Shown: piece after piece, positions 7,028 to 14,771 of the stretch
Layout: each line of letters opens with the position of its first letter
Numbering within the stretch: the stretch's first letter is position 1
Source: a bacterium UBA6115
Lineage (GTDB): Bacteria; Bacillota_A; Clostridia; Christensenellales; Aristaeellaceae
Direction of reading: 5' to 3'
Assembly (NCBI GenBank): GCA_002428405.1
Contig: DIWD01000041.1
Span: forward strand, 215 to 16,201
DNA length: 15,987 nt
Made by a program: the position numbers and the translations under genes
The notes under the pieces: generated by a model
Told to the model about the DNA's origin: nothing
What the model saw: the letters and a program-made list of their open reading frames with translations, nothing else
Databases searched by the model: none

Positions 7028-7043
7028 CCGGGCATGAGCCCGG
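7028..7043 (+). other. 5'-end hairpin enclosing the ATG of the PBP gene
   Basis: CCGGGC (7028-7033) and GCCCGG (7038-7043) form a perfect 6-bp GC stem whose loop ATGA contains the first ATG of the PBP frame. The stem closes at the first G of the GGAGG at 7043-7047. At the predicted 5' end of the mRNA this would hide the ATG and one base of the Shine-Dalgarno sequence. Whether it forms depends on the exact transcription start. Confidence 0.45.
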
Positions 7044-9805
7044 GAGGAAGGTTTATCAGCAGGCTGTTTCAGGATCATTTCCCCGCGGATGAGCAGATCA
7101 TCGGGCAGGAGGAACAAAGGGGGCGGCGTTCCCTGTTCAAGCGCCGCACACGAAAGCCCAGCTTTATCCTCGCTGTCATTATCAACAGCTTCAGGCTGCT
7201 GATCCTTTTGGTGTTCATCGCAGGCCTTTCAGGAATCGGGGCGGTTGTCGGCATTGCCAAGACCTATGTGGACACAGCCCCTGTGCTGGATATCGCGAAA
7301 ATTGACGATCAGGACCAGACCTCCTTCTTTTATGACCGGGAGGGCAACCTGATCACAGATTACAAGGGCACTGAAAACCGGATCATGGTGAGCATTGACA
7401 CCATGCCCTATCAGCTTCGCAACGCTTTTATCGCCGCGGAGGACGTGCGGTTTTATTCTCACAGCGGCGTTGACATCAAGCGCATCGTCGGCGCGTTTGT
7501 CACCAATTTCGTTTCCGGTTCCCAGCAGGGCGGTTCCACCATCACCCAGCAGCTGATCAAGCAGACCGTTCTGTCTGATGAACTGAGTTACAAACGAAAA
7601 ATCCAGGAGGCCTTCCTGGCCATGCAGCTGGAGGCGTCCTACTCCAAGGAAGAGATTCTGGAAAGTTACCTCAACACCATCTTTCTGGGTGAAAACTATT
7701 ACGGCATCAAGGTGGCGGCCGTCGGGTACTTCAACAAGGAGCTCAACCAGCTGACCCTGCGCGAGTGCGCCATGCTGGCCGGGATGACAACAAACCCCTA
7801 CTACTATAATCCCCGGCGTAATTTTTATCTGCGCCAGTCGGACACGATCGATTATGTGGCCCGCATGAACAACCGCACGGACTATGTGCTGCGCGTGATG
7901 TATGAGCACCAGATGATCACCCAGAAGGAGTTCACCCAGGCCCAGGATCCCGCTACCGCGCAGGTTTTAAGGGAAGACCCGCAGTCCAAGGCGCTGTACC
8001 CCTATGTCCATTATGTGGAGTATGCTGTCCGGGATACCGTGCAGGTGCTGCTGAAGCTCAGGGGGCTTGGAAACACCGCCGAGAACCGAACAAAGATGGA
8101 GAAGGAACTGCGTACAGGCGGTTATAAGGTGTATCTGGCGCTGGACACGAAAATACAGACCACACTGGAAGATACCATCTATAACTATAAGGACTACCCG
8201 AAGCTGCGCGATCCCGGCACAGAGGTCTACCGCTCGCGCAACAAGGACGGCACCTATACCGACATCATCCAGCCGCAGGTAGGGGCCTGCATTGTGGATT
8301 ACCGCACGGGCGAGCTCAAGGCCATTGTGGGCAGCCGTACCGCCCCGGAAGTCCGAAAATCCCTCAACCGCGCCGTCGACATGAATATGCCGGTCGGTTC
8401 ATCCATCAAACCCATCAGCGTCTACGCCCCGGCGATTGATATGGGTGCGGGCGCTGGTTCCATCGCTTTTAATATGCCCCTGCCCATTACCGGCTGGCGC
8501 GGCAGCGACGGCAAGGACTCCTGGCCGCAGAACTATGGAGGCAGCACTTACAGGGGGCCGGAAACCTTCAGGACCGCAGTTGTCCAGTCGGACAATACCG
8601 CCGCCGCAAACGTTCTGATGAATTATGTTGGGGTTGACCGTTCGGTCGACTATCTCAAGAGGCTCGGCGTTGCCGAGGCGCACATCAACGCAACGCCTTT
8701 TGGTGTCTCCCTCGGTTCATCAGGCATCACACCGCTTGAAATGGCGGTAGCCTTTGGCGTGCTGGGAAACGGCGGAGTCTACCAGCAGCCCGTCAGTATC
8801 CTGGGCATCCTGGACAGCAGCGAAAAGATCATCTTCGATGCGCACCAGGACCAGGGACGCAGGCAGGTGTTCAAGCCTTCCACCGCCTGGCTGATGGTGG
8901 ACATCATGAAGGATGTGGTATCCAAAGGCACAGGCCGCGCCGCGCGCATCAGCGGCCAGACAGTGGCCGGCAAGACGGGTACCAACTCCGAGCAAAAGGG
9001 CGTTTTCTTTGTCGGGATGACCGGATGGTATTCCGCTGCGGTATGGATCGGGCATGACAACTACAAAGCCCTTTCCAGCAAGACAACAGGCGGCAACTCC
9101 GCGGCGAAGCTATGGCAGGTCTTTATGGAGAGGCTACATCAGGAAAAAGGCCTGGATAACCGGGATATTCTTCAGGGGGATGCGGAAAGCTACGGCCTGG
9201 TCAAAGTGACAACCTGCGCGGTGTCCGGCCAGCTGGCCACGGAGGCCTGCAGGCAGGACGCGATGGGATATGGCACAGTCACTGACTATTTTCCCCGGGA
9301 CTCGGTACCCCAGGTCAGCTGCCAGATGCATCACCAGATGACGGTATGCACCGCCAGCAATATGATTGCAGGGCCCTACTGTCCCTTGGAAAACCGTGCT
9401 GAACGGGGTATCACCGTGCTGCCGCACGGGCATCCGCTTGAGATTTTTGCCGGATCACAATTCTCCGGCGTGCTGTCTGAGTACCTGGGCACCTATGCGG
9501 CCATCCGATATACCGGCAGCCAGAGCGCCAATGCCGCGCTGATGAGCGCCCAAACCTGCACGATCCATCAGCAGCCCGGCGATTATCAGCAGGGCATCGT
9601 TACCAACACCCTGCTTCCGGACGCGCAGAACCTGATCCTTCAGGCATCCAATCAGCTGGCCGCGCTGATGCCGGGCAGCCCGCAGTATGAATTGCTCCTG
9701 AGCGCCATCAACAACCTCAATGCTGTGATGGCCGGGAATCCCGGCCTGGAGCAACTGGCGAACGCCATGGGCCAGTTGACCCAGTCAATGGCTGCGGCGC
9801 AATAA
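7034..9805 (+). CDS. Class A penicillin-binding protein (PBP1A type: glycosyltransferase 51 plus transpeptidase)
   Basis: A 923-residue bifunctional wall synthase that polymerises lipid II and cross-links peptide stems outside the membrane. A basic cytoplasmic segment (RRSLFKRRTRK) precedes one TM anchor (about 44-75). The GT51 domain follows with EDVRFYSHSGVD (catalytic E136), GGSTITQQ (166-173) and KEEILESYLNTIFLG. The transpeptidase has SSIK (nucleophile S456, K459), SDN (519-521) and KTGT (647-650), so both activities look intact. The C-terminal part after about residue 720 has six Cys that could form disulfides. It ends in an Asn/Gln/Ala/Leu-rich tail. The start is uncertain: the ATG at 7034 has no Shine-Dalgarno and is almost at the predicted transcript 5' end, while GGAGG (7043-7047) is ideally spaced for the in-frame ATC at 7055. 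It diverges from the Ig-like membrane protein gene and ends at its own terminator. Confidence 0.95.
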   Translation: MSPGGRFISRLFQDHFPADEQIIGQEEQRGRRSLFKRRTRKPSFILAVIINSFRLLILLVFIAGLSGIGAVVGIAKTYVDTAPVLDIAKIDDQDQTSFFYDREGNLITDYKGTENRIMVSIDTMPYQLRNAFIAAEDVRFYSHSGVDIKRIVGAFVTNFVSGSQQGGSTITQQLIKQTVLSDELSYKRKIQEAFLAMQLEASYSKEEILESYLNTIFLGENYYGIKVAAVGYFNKELNQLTLRECAMLAGMTTNPYYYNPRRNFYLRQSDTIDYVARMNNRTDYVLRVMYEHQMITQKEFTQAQDPATAQVLREDPQSKALYPYVHYVEYAVRDTVQVLLKLRGLGNTAENRTKMEKELRTGGYKVYLALDTKIQTTLEDTIYNYKDYPKLRDPGTEVYRSRNKDGTYTDIIQPQVGACIVDYRTGELKAIVGSRTAPEVRKSLNRAVDMNMPVGSSIKPISVYAPAIDMGAGAGSIAFNMPLPITGWRGSDGKDSWPQNYGGSTYRGPETFRTAVVQSDNTAAANVLMNYVGVDRSVDYLKRLGVAEAHINATPFGVSLGSSGITPLEMAVAFGVLGNGGVYQQPVSILGILDSSEKIIFDAHQDQGRRQVFKPSTAWLMVDIMKDVVSKGTGRAARISGQTVAGKTGTNSEQKGVFFVGMTGWYSAAVWIGHDNYKALSSKTTGGNSAAKLWQVFMERLHQEKGLDNRDILQGDAESYGLVKVTTCAVSGQLATEACRQDAMGYGTVTDYFPRDSVPQVSCQMHHQMTVCTASNMIAGPYCPLENRAERGITVLPHGHPLEIFAGSQFSGVLSEYLGTYAAIRYTGSQSANAALMSAQTCTIHQQPGDYQQGIVTNTLLPDAQNLILQASNQLAALMPGSPQYELLLSAINNLNAVMAGNPGLEQLANAMGQLTQSMAAAQ

Positions 9806-9835
9806 GCAGAACATTCTGCACAACCCGGATTCTCT

Positions 9836-9867
9836 GCCTGCCGCCATTTCCGGCGGCGGGCTTTTTT
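9836..9867 (+). terminator. Intrinsic terminator after the PBP gene
   Basis: GCCTGCCGCC (9836-9845) pairs with GGCGGCGGGC (9852-9861) through ten positions with one G-T wobble, around a 6-nt loop. Six T follow (9862-9867). This is a classical rho-independent terminator 30 nt after the PBP stop. Confidence 0.92.
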
Positions 9868-9970
9868 CTGTTTGCCTTTCAGCTGGCTATATGGCAGAAT
9901 ACATCTGCTTTCCGCATTTCTTTTTTTATGCATTGCTATCCGGTCAGTTTACGGGAAGCAGGAGCGGACC

Positions 9971-11377
9971 ATGAACAGATTCCGGCGGGTATTCATCGGC
10001 GACAGGGCTTTTTATCAATCGGTTCTGGCGATCGCAGTGCCGGTCATCATCCAGAACAGCGTGACCAACTTTGTCAACCTGTTGGACAATATCATGGTCG
10101 GTCAGCTGGGGACAGAACAGATGTCAGGCGTGTCCATCGCCAACCAGATGACCTTTGTCTTCGCGCTGTGCATTTTCGGCGGCCTGTCAGGTCCGGGTAT
10201 TTTTGGCGCGCAGTTTTATGGCGCGGGCGATATGGAAGGCCTGAAGAACACCTTCCGCATCAAGATTTGGTTCTCCCTGATCATCACAGTGCTTTCACTG
10301 CTGGTCATTGGTTTCTGGAACGCCCCGCTCATCCGGCTGTTCCTGACAGGGGACGGGGATCTCCTGCTGGCGGAGGGGATGCTTAAATACGCCCAGGAAT
10401 ACCTGTATATCATGCTCCTGGGCCTCCTGCCTTTCGCGCTGTCCATGAGCTATGCCACCACGCTCAGGGAGACCGGCGAAACCTTGCTGCCAATGAAGGC
10501 CAGCATCATTGCGGTGCTTGTCAATCTGGTGGGCAACTGGCTGTTGATTTTCGGCAACCTGGGTTTTCCGACCCTGGGAGTCAAAGGCGCGGCCGTCGCG
10601 ACGGTGATTTCCCGTTTCGCGGAACTGGGCGTCATGACAGCCGCCATTCACCACAACGACCGCTTCGCTTTTTTGCACAAAGCCTGGCAAAGCCTCCGTG
10701 TTCCTGCGGGCCTTCTGCGTAAAGTATTCAACAAAGGGATGCCCCTGCTGCTCAATGAGGCGCTCTGGTCGCTGGGCATGACCACACTGACCCAAACCGC
10801 TTCCATGCGCGCGCTGACCGTGCTGGCGGCGCTGACCATCTCCAGCACAGTCAGCAACCTGTTCATTGTATTCTTCCTGGGCATCGGCAACGCGGTGGCC
10901 GTGATGGTCGGGCATTCCCTGGGCGCGGGCAATATGAAGAAGGCGAAGGAAGATGTATGGAAGCTGATTTTCCTCTCCTTTACGGTCTGCCTGGCTGTCG
11001 GGGCGGTCATGGCCGCGCTGTCCCCGGTGTTTCCCCGCCTATACAATGTGGTGGATGATACGCGTGTGATGGCGACTGGGTTCATCCTCATCAGCGCCTT
11101 CCTCCTGCCAATCAACGCGATTTCACACAGCAGCTATTTTGCCCTTCGTTCAGGCGGCTCCAGCTTGATGACCTTTTTGTTTGACAGCGCCTTTACCTGG
11201 GTGCTGATGATTCCCTTTACGCGTATCCTGGTCCTCTGGACTGATCTGCCGGTCATACCGCTGATGATGCTCAGCCAAGGCACTAACCTGTTGAAGGCTG
11301 CCGCAGGCCTGCTGCTGGTGCGCTCCGGCCTGTGGGTTAAAAACATCGTTTCATCCCCTGCGGAAGGCAAGCAGTAG
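9971..11377 (+). CDS. MATE family efflux transporter (NorM/DinF superfamily)
   Basis: A 468-residue membrane protein with about twelve hydrophobic helices, the normal size for MATE exporters, which move cationic drugs or metabolites out in exchange for Na+ or H+. Family marks are the early VNLLDNIMVGQLG segment, GNWLLIFGNLGFPTLGVKGAAVAT in the middle, and the paired lobe motifs AQFYGAGD (80-87) and GHSLGAGN (about 314-321), which reflect the internal duplication. The ATG at 9971 is chosen because AGGAG lies 6 nt upstream. The frame opens 33 codons earlier, but that extension has no ribosome binding site and runs close to the previous terminator. No strong promoter is evident in 9868-9970; TTGCCT (9873-9878) with CAGAAT 17 nt later is a weak candidate. 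The substrate is unknown. Confidence 0.9.
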   Translation: MNRFRRVFIGDRAFYQSVLAIAVPVIIQNSVTNFVNLLDNIMVGQLGTEQMSGVSIANQMTFVFALCIFGGLSGPGIFGAQFYGAGDMEGLKNTFRIKIWFSLIITVLSLLVIGFWNAPLIRLFLTGDGDLLLAEGMLKYAQEYLYIMLLGLLPFALSMSYATTLRETGETLLPMKASIIAVLVNLVGNWLLIFGNLGFPTLGVKGAAVATVISRFAELGVMTAAIHHNDRFAFLHKAWQSLRVPAGLLRKVFNKGMPLLLNEALWSLGMTTLTQTASMRALTVLAALTISSTVSNLFIVFFLGIGNAVAVMVGHSLGAGNMKKAKEDVWKLIFLSFTVCLAVGAVMAALSPVFPRLYNVVDDTRVMATGFILISAFLLPINAISHSSYFALRSGGSSLMTFLFDSAFTWVLMIPFTRILVLWTDLPVIPLMMLSQGTNLLKAAAGLLLVRSGLWVKNIVSSPAEGKQ

Positions 11378-11411
11378 GTGCGCAGCCCGGCTTCTTGACA
11401 TCCCGGTGTGT

Positions 11412-11438
11412 TTGGGCGCCGCTCAATTCGTGTAGAAT
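11412..11438 (+). promoter_or_regulatory. Possible promoter of the YqhD-like gene
   Basis: TAGAAT (11433-11438) matches five of six -10 positions, but the best -35 candidate is TTGGGC (11412-11417) at a short 15-nt spacing. No terminator is visible after the MATE gene, so read-through is an alternative way of expressing the next gene. Confidence 0.3.
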
Positions 11439-11490
11439 CAACTTGGCATCCTTAATTGCCTTTTCAACTTATTAACTATGGAGGGACATC

Positions 11491-12669
11491 ATGCTGAACT
11501 TTGACCTGTATACCCCGGCCCGCATTGTTTTTGGACGCGGCACGCAAAAGGAAATTGGAAAGCTCATCAAGCCGTATGCCAAAAAGGTGCTGCTGCACTA
11601 CGGCGGGGGCAGCATCAAAAAGACGGGCCTGTATGACCAGGTCATCGCTTCATTGAAAGACAGCGGGATCGGGTATGTCGAGCTCGGCGGTGTTGTGCCC
11701 AATCCGCGGCTCAAGCTGGTGCATGAGGGAATCGAACTGTGCCGCAGGGAAAAAGTGAACCTGATCCTCGCGGTCGGCGGCGGCAGTGCGATCGACTCAG
11801 CCAAAGCCATCGCGATGGGGGTATATCATGACGGAGATGTATGGGACATCTATGAGAGTGGTATGCCCATTGAGAAGGCCTTACCAGTGGCGGTCATCCT
11901 GACCATTCCGGCCGCGGGCAGCGAGTCCAGCGGTGACACGGTCATCTCCAACGAGGAGAAGGGCCGCAAATATGGCTACGGCAGCCCGCTGCTGCGCCCC
12001 CTTGTCAGTGTGATGAATCCCGAGCTCTTCTTCACCCTGCCCAAGTACCAGATCGCCAGCGGCGTGGCAGACATGATGAGTCACATCTTCGAGCGCTATT
12101 TTTCCAATACGACTCATGTGGACCTGACAGATGCGCTAAGCGAAGCGACGCTGCGCACCATCATCGCCAACGCGCCGCGGCTGATTGACGACTCCCGGGA
12201 CTATGATGCCTGGGCTGAGGTCGGGTTTGCAGGCACCGTCGCGCACAATGGCTTGCTGGGCATGGGACGCGAGCAGGACTGGGCCTGCCACGATATGGAG
12301 CATGAGCTCAGCGCCGCCTACGACGTGACGCACGGGGCGGGACTCGCGGTGCTGACGCCTGCCTGGATGAAGTATGTGCACAAGGACAATTTGGACATGT
12401 TCGTGCAGTTTTCCGTCAATGTCATGGGTGTTTCCAAAGGTTTGAGGGACAAAGAAGAAGTCATCAGGGAAGGTATCGCGCGGCTTCAGGGATTCTACCG
12501 GCGCATGGGCCTGCCGCAGACCCTTGGGGAACTGGGCATCGACAGCAGCCGACTTGAAGAAATGGCGCGCAAGGGCACCCGGGAGTACTACGGCAAGGAA
12601 AGGCCGCTTGGAGGTCTTAAAAAGCTGCGCTGGCAGGATGTGCTGAACATCTATCACCTGGCTGAATGA
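11491..12669 (+). CDS. yqhD: YqhD/BdhA-like metal-dependent NADPH alcohol (aldehyde) dehydrogenase
   Basis: A 392-residue cytoplasmic member of the iron-containing alcohol dehydrogenase family, butanol-dehydrogenase branch. It would reduce aldehydes to alcohols with NADPH. The metal ligands are D194, H198, H267 and H281 (in ADMMSH, CHDMEHE and VTHGAG), the same positions as in E. coli YqhD. The coenzyme site shows YGGGSIKKTG (residues 37-46) and VGGGSAIDSAKAIA (from 95), as in NADPH-using members. Length is normal. The start has GGAGG 6 nt upstream. Likely substrates are short-chain or toxic aldehydes; a role in reducing lactaldehyde from deoxy-sugar breakdown is conceivable given fucI downstream, but a terminator separates the two genes. 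The sequence sets the family firmly, not the substrate. Confidence 0.92.
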   Translation: MLNFDLYTPARIVFGRGTQKEIGKLIKPYAKKVLLHYGGGSIKKTGLYDQVIASLKDSGIGYVELGGVVPNPRLKLVHEGIELCRREKVNLILAVGGGSAIDSAKAIAMGVYHDGDVWDIYESGMPIEKALPVAVILTIPAAGSESSGDTVISNEEKGRKYGYGSPLLRPLVSVMNPELFFTLPKYQIASGVADMMSHIFERYFSNTTHVDLTDALSEATLRTIIANAPRLIDDSRDYDAWAEVGFAGTVAHNGLLGMGREQDWACHDMEHELSAAYDVTHGAGLAVLTPAWMKYVHKDNLDMFVQFSVNVMGVSKGLRDKEEVIREGIARLQGFYRRMGLPQTLGELGIDSSRLEEMARKGTREYYGKERPLGGLKKLRWQDVLNIYHLAE

Positions 12670-12691
12670 CTGCGAAGTCTATCCATACTTC

Positions 12692-12718
12692 AGGAGCGGC
12701 GATTGCCGCTCCTTTTTT
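12692..12718 (+). terminator. Intrinsic terminator after the YqhD-like gene
   Basis: AGGAGCGGC (12692-12700) and GCCGCTCCT (12705-12713) form a perfect 9-bp stem with a GATT loop, followed by a T-run through 12718. It ends transcription about 25 nt after the stop codon and separates this gene from fucI. Confidence 0.93.
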
Positions 12719-12797
12719 GCTCCTGCTTCTTGTTCCTGACCCCTGTTGGTTGCCAAGGCCCTGTTCCCCCTGGCCTCGCTCGCCAAGAGGCATTTCC

Positions 12798-12864
12798 GAT
12801 ATCCACATCATTGCCTGAATATAATGAGGATATCCTTGAATGAGCGCGCTAATTATGATAGGAT
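12798..12864 (+). promoter_or_regulatory. Probable control region of fucI
   Basis: The 210-bp gap before fucI becomes AT-rich here. TTGAAT (12836-12841) and TAGGAT (12859-12864) are spaced 17 nt, each four of six consensus positions. A perfect TATAAT at 12820-12825 lacks a partner -35. The palindrome GGATATCC (12828-12835) abuts the TTGAAT box, and a related GATATCC lies at 12798-12804, about 30 bp away centre to centre. This could be a regulated promoter with operator half-sites. The exact promoter is uncertain. Confidence 0.35.
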
Positions 12865-12928
12865 TCATCCATCATCAAGCATACTGCAGTCGGTTTGGAG
12901 TGCGTCCGTTTCTATGCAAGGAGGATCT

Positions 12929-14710
12929 ATGGATTATCCAAAAATAGGCATCCGGCCGATCATTGACGGCCGCTGGGGCGGTGTGCGTGAAAGCCTGGAA
13001 AAGCAGACCATGGACATGGCCAGGTCCGCCGCGGAATTGATTTCCACCCTCAGATATCCGGACGGAACGCCGGTTTTGTGCGTCATCAGCGACACCACCA
13101 TCGGCGGCGGGGCGGAAGCCGCCGCGTGTGAGCGGAAGTTTGCCAAAGAAAATGTTGCTGCGACCCTCAGCGTGACCCGCAGCTGGTGCTATGGCATGGA
13201 GACCATGGACGTCAACCCGGATACCATCAAGGCGGTCTGGGGCTTCAACGGCACCGAGCGTCCCGGCGCGGTCTACCTGGCCGCCGTGCTGGCGGCCTAC
13301 GCGCAGAAAGGCCTGCCGACTTTCTCCATCTACGGACGGGATGTGCAGGACATGGGGGACACCAGCATTCCGGAGGATGTGAAGGAAAAACTGCTTCGCT
13401 TTGCCCGTACGGCGGTCGCGGTCGGCTGGATGAAAAACAAGTCCTACGTCAACCTGGGCGGGGTCTCCATGGGGATCGCCGGTTCCTACTGCGACATGAA
13501 CGTGTTCCAGCAGTTCCTGGGCATCCGCGCCGAATGGGTGGACATGACGGAAATCCTGCGCCGCATCCACCTGGGCATCTATGACCCGGAGGAGTATAAA
13601 AAGGCGCTGGCCTGGATCAAACAGCACTGCAGGGAAGGGTATGACGTCAACGCGGGCAAGGAACTGCCGGACATTATCAAGCGCAGCAAGGCTGTTCCCC
13701 CGGATGAGGACTGGAGCTTCATCGCCAAGCTGAGCCTGATCATCCGGGACATCATGTTTGGCAACGAGAAACTGAAGAGCCTGGGCTGGCACGAGGAAGC
13801 CCTGGGCAAAAATGCCGTCGCAGGAGGGTTCCAGGGCCAGCGTGCCTGGACCGACTGGCTCCCCAACGCGGACTTTACCGAGGCCATCCTGGCATCCACT
13901 TTTGACTGGAACGGCGCGCGCCAGCCCGTCGCCTTCGCGACCGAAAACGACGGCCTCAACGGCATATCCATGCTGATGGGAACCCTGATCACCAACACCG
14001 CGCCCTGCTTCCATGACGTGCGCACATACTGGAGCCCGGAGGCGGTGGAACGTGTCAGCGGCTGGAAGCCGGAGGGAAAGGCGGCAAATGGTTTCATCCA
14101 TCTGCTCAATTCCGGCGCGACCGCGCTGGATGCCACCGGGGCCGCCAAAGACAGGGACGGAAATCCCTGTATGAAGCCCTTCTGGGAGATGACGCAGGAG
14201 GATATCAACGCCTGCCTGGAGGCGACGGACTGGGAACGCGCCAACCTGGAATACTTCCGCGGCGGCGGATTCTCCAGTCATTTCAAAAATGAAGCAGAGT
14301 TGCCTGTCACGCTTCTGCGCCTGAATATCATTGAGGGCATCGGCCCGGTGCTGCAGATTGCCGAGGGTGAAACCATCCGCCTGCCGGACAATGTCCATGA
14401 CATCATCATGAACCGGACGGACCGCACCTGGCCGTGCGTATGGTTCGCGCCCCATTTGACCGGGGAAGGCGCCTTCCGCGATGTATATTCGGTGATGGCC
14501 AACTGGGGAGCCAACCATGGCGTGACTGTCTTTGGACATATGGGTGCAGATTTGCTGACCCTGGCCAGCATGCTGCGTATCCCGGTGAGTATGCATAACG
14601 TCCCTGAGGAGAAGGTCTGCCGGCCGCACTGCTGGGCGGCCTTTGGCACCCGGGACGCTGAGGCGGCGGATTACCATGCCTGCCAGACTTTCGGCCCGCT
14701 GTATGGCTGA
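12929..14710 (+). CDS. fucI: L-fucose isomerase
   Basis: A 593-residue Mn-dependent ketol isomerase that converts L-fucose to L-fuculose (and often D-arabinose to D-ribulose) in the cytoplasm. It follows the E. coli enzyme (591 residues) from end to end, from [21 protein letters not shown] at the N-terminus through [37 protein letters not shown] and YFRGGGFSS to [12 protein letters not shown]. Metal/catalytic residues are E339 (ATEND), D363 (DVRTYW) and H530 (NHG), matching E. coli E337, D361 and H528. The ATG at 12929 has AAGGAGG close upstream (4-nt gap), and the product begins like known FucI. Longer in-frame starts lack such a site. It is followed after 61 nt by an AraM-like gene, so the two probably form an operon. 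No fuculokinase or aldolase is visible before the window ends. Confidence 0.96.
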   Translation: MDYPKIGIRPIIDGRWGGVRESLEKQTMDMARSAAELISTLRYPDGTPVLCVISDTTIGGGAEAAACERKFAKENVAATLSVTRSWCYGMETMDVNPDTIKAVWGFNGTERPGAVYLAAVLAAYAQKGLPTFSIYGRDVQDMGDTSIPEDVKEKLLRFARTAVAVGWMKNKSYVNLGGVSMGIAGSYCDMNVFQQFLGIRAEWVDMTEILRRIHLGIYDPEEYKKALAWIKQHCREGYDVNAGKELPDIIKRSKAVPPDEDWSFIAKLSLIIRDIMFGNEKLKSLGWHEEALGKNAVAGGFQGQRAWTDWLPNADFTEAILASTFDWNGARQPVAFATENDGLNGISMLMGTLITNTAPCFHDVRTYWSPEAVERVSGWKPEGKAANGFIHLLNSGATALDATGAAKDRDGNPCMKPFWEMTQEDINACLEATDWERANLEYFRGGGFSSHFKNEAELPVTLLRLNIIEGIGPVLQIAEGETIRLPDNVHDIIMNRTDRTWPCVWFAPHLTGEGAFRDVYSVMANWGANHGVTVFGHMGADLLTLASMLRIPVSMHNVPEEKVCRPHCWAAFGTRDAEAADYHACQTFGPLYG

Positions 14711-14726
14711 GAAATACTGAAACCCC

Positions 14727-14754
14727 CGGCCTGCCGTTTTGCATCGGCAGGCCG
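14727..14754 (+). other. Intercistronic hairpin between fucI and the AraM-like gene
   Basis: CGGCCTGCCG (14727-14736) and CGGCAGGCCG (14745-14754) make a perfect 10-bp stem with an 8-nt loop. No U-run follows (ATTGATGTGG), so it is not a classical terminator. Such hairpins between cistrons often protect the upstream message from 3' decay or mark partial termination. It ends 8 nt before the next gene's GGAGG. Confidence 0.65.
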
Positions 14755-14771
14755 ATTGATGTGGAGGATGC

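Noticed and set aside
9872..9970. A 33-codon N-terminal extension of the MATE protein
   Set aside because: It starts only a few bases after the preceding terminator and lacks a ribosome binding site. The ATG at 9971 has AGGAG at good spacing, and the family starts there.
11395..11400. A perfect TTGACA after the MATE gene as a -35 box
   Set aside because: No -10-like hexamer lies 16-18 nt downstream (GCCGCT at the expected place). The TAGAAT at 11433 is 32 nt away, too far to pair with it.
12746..12928. A 61-codon N-terminal extension of FucI
   Set aside because: The extension covers the probable promoter region, lacks a ribosome binding site and is absent from known FucI. The ATG at 12929 follows AAGGAGG.
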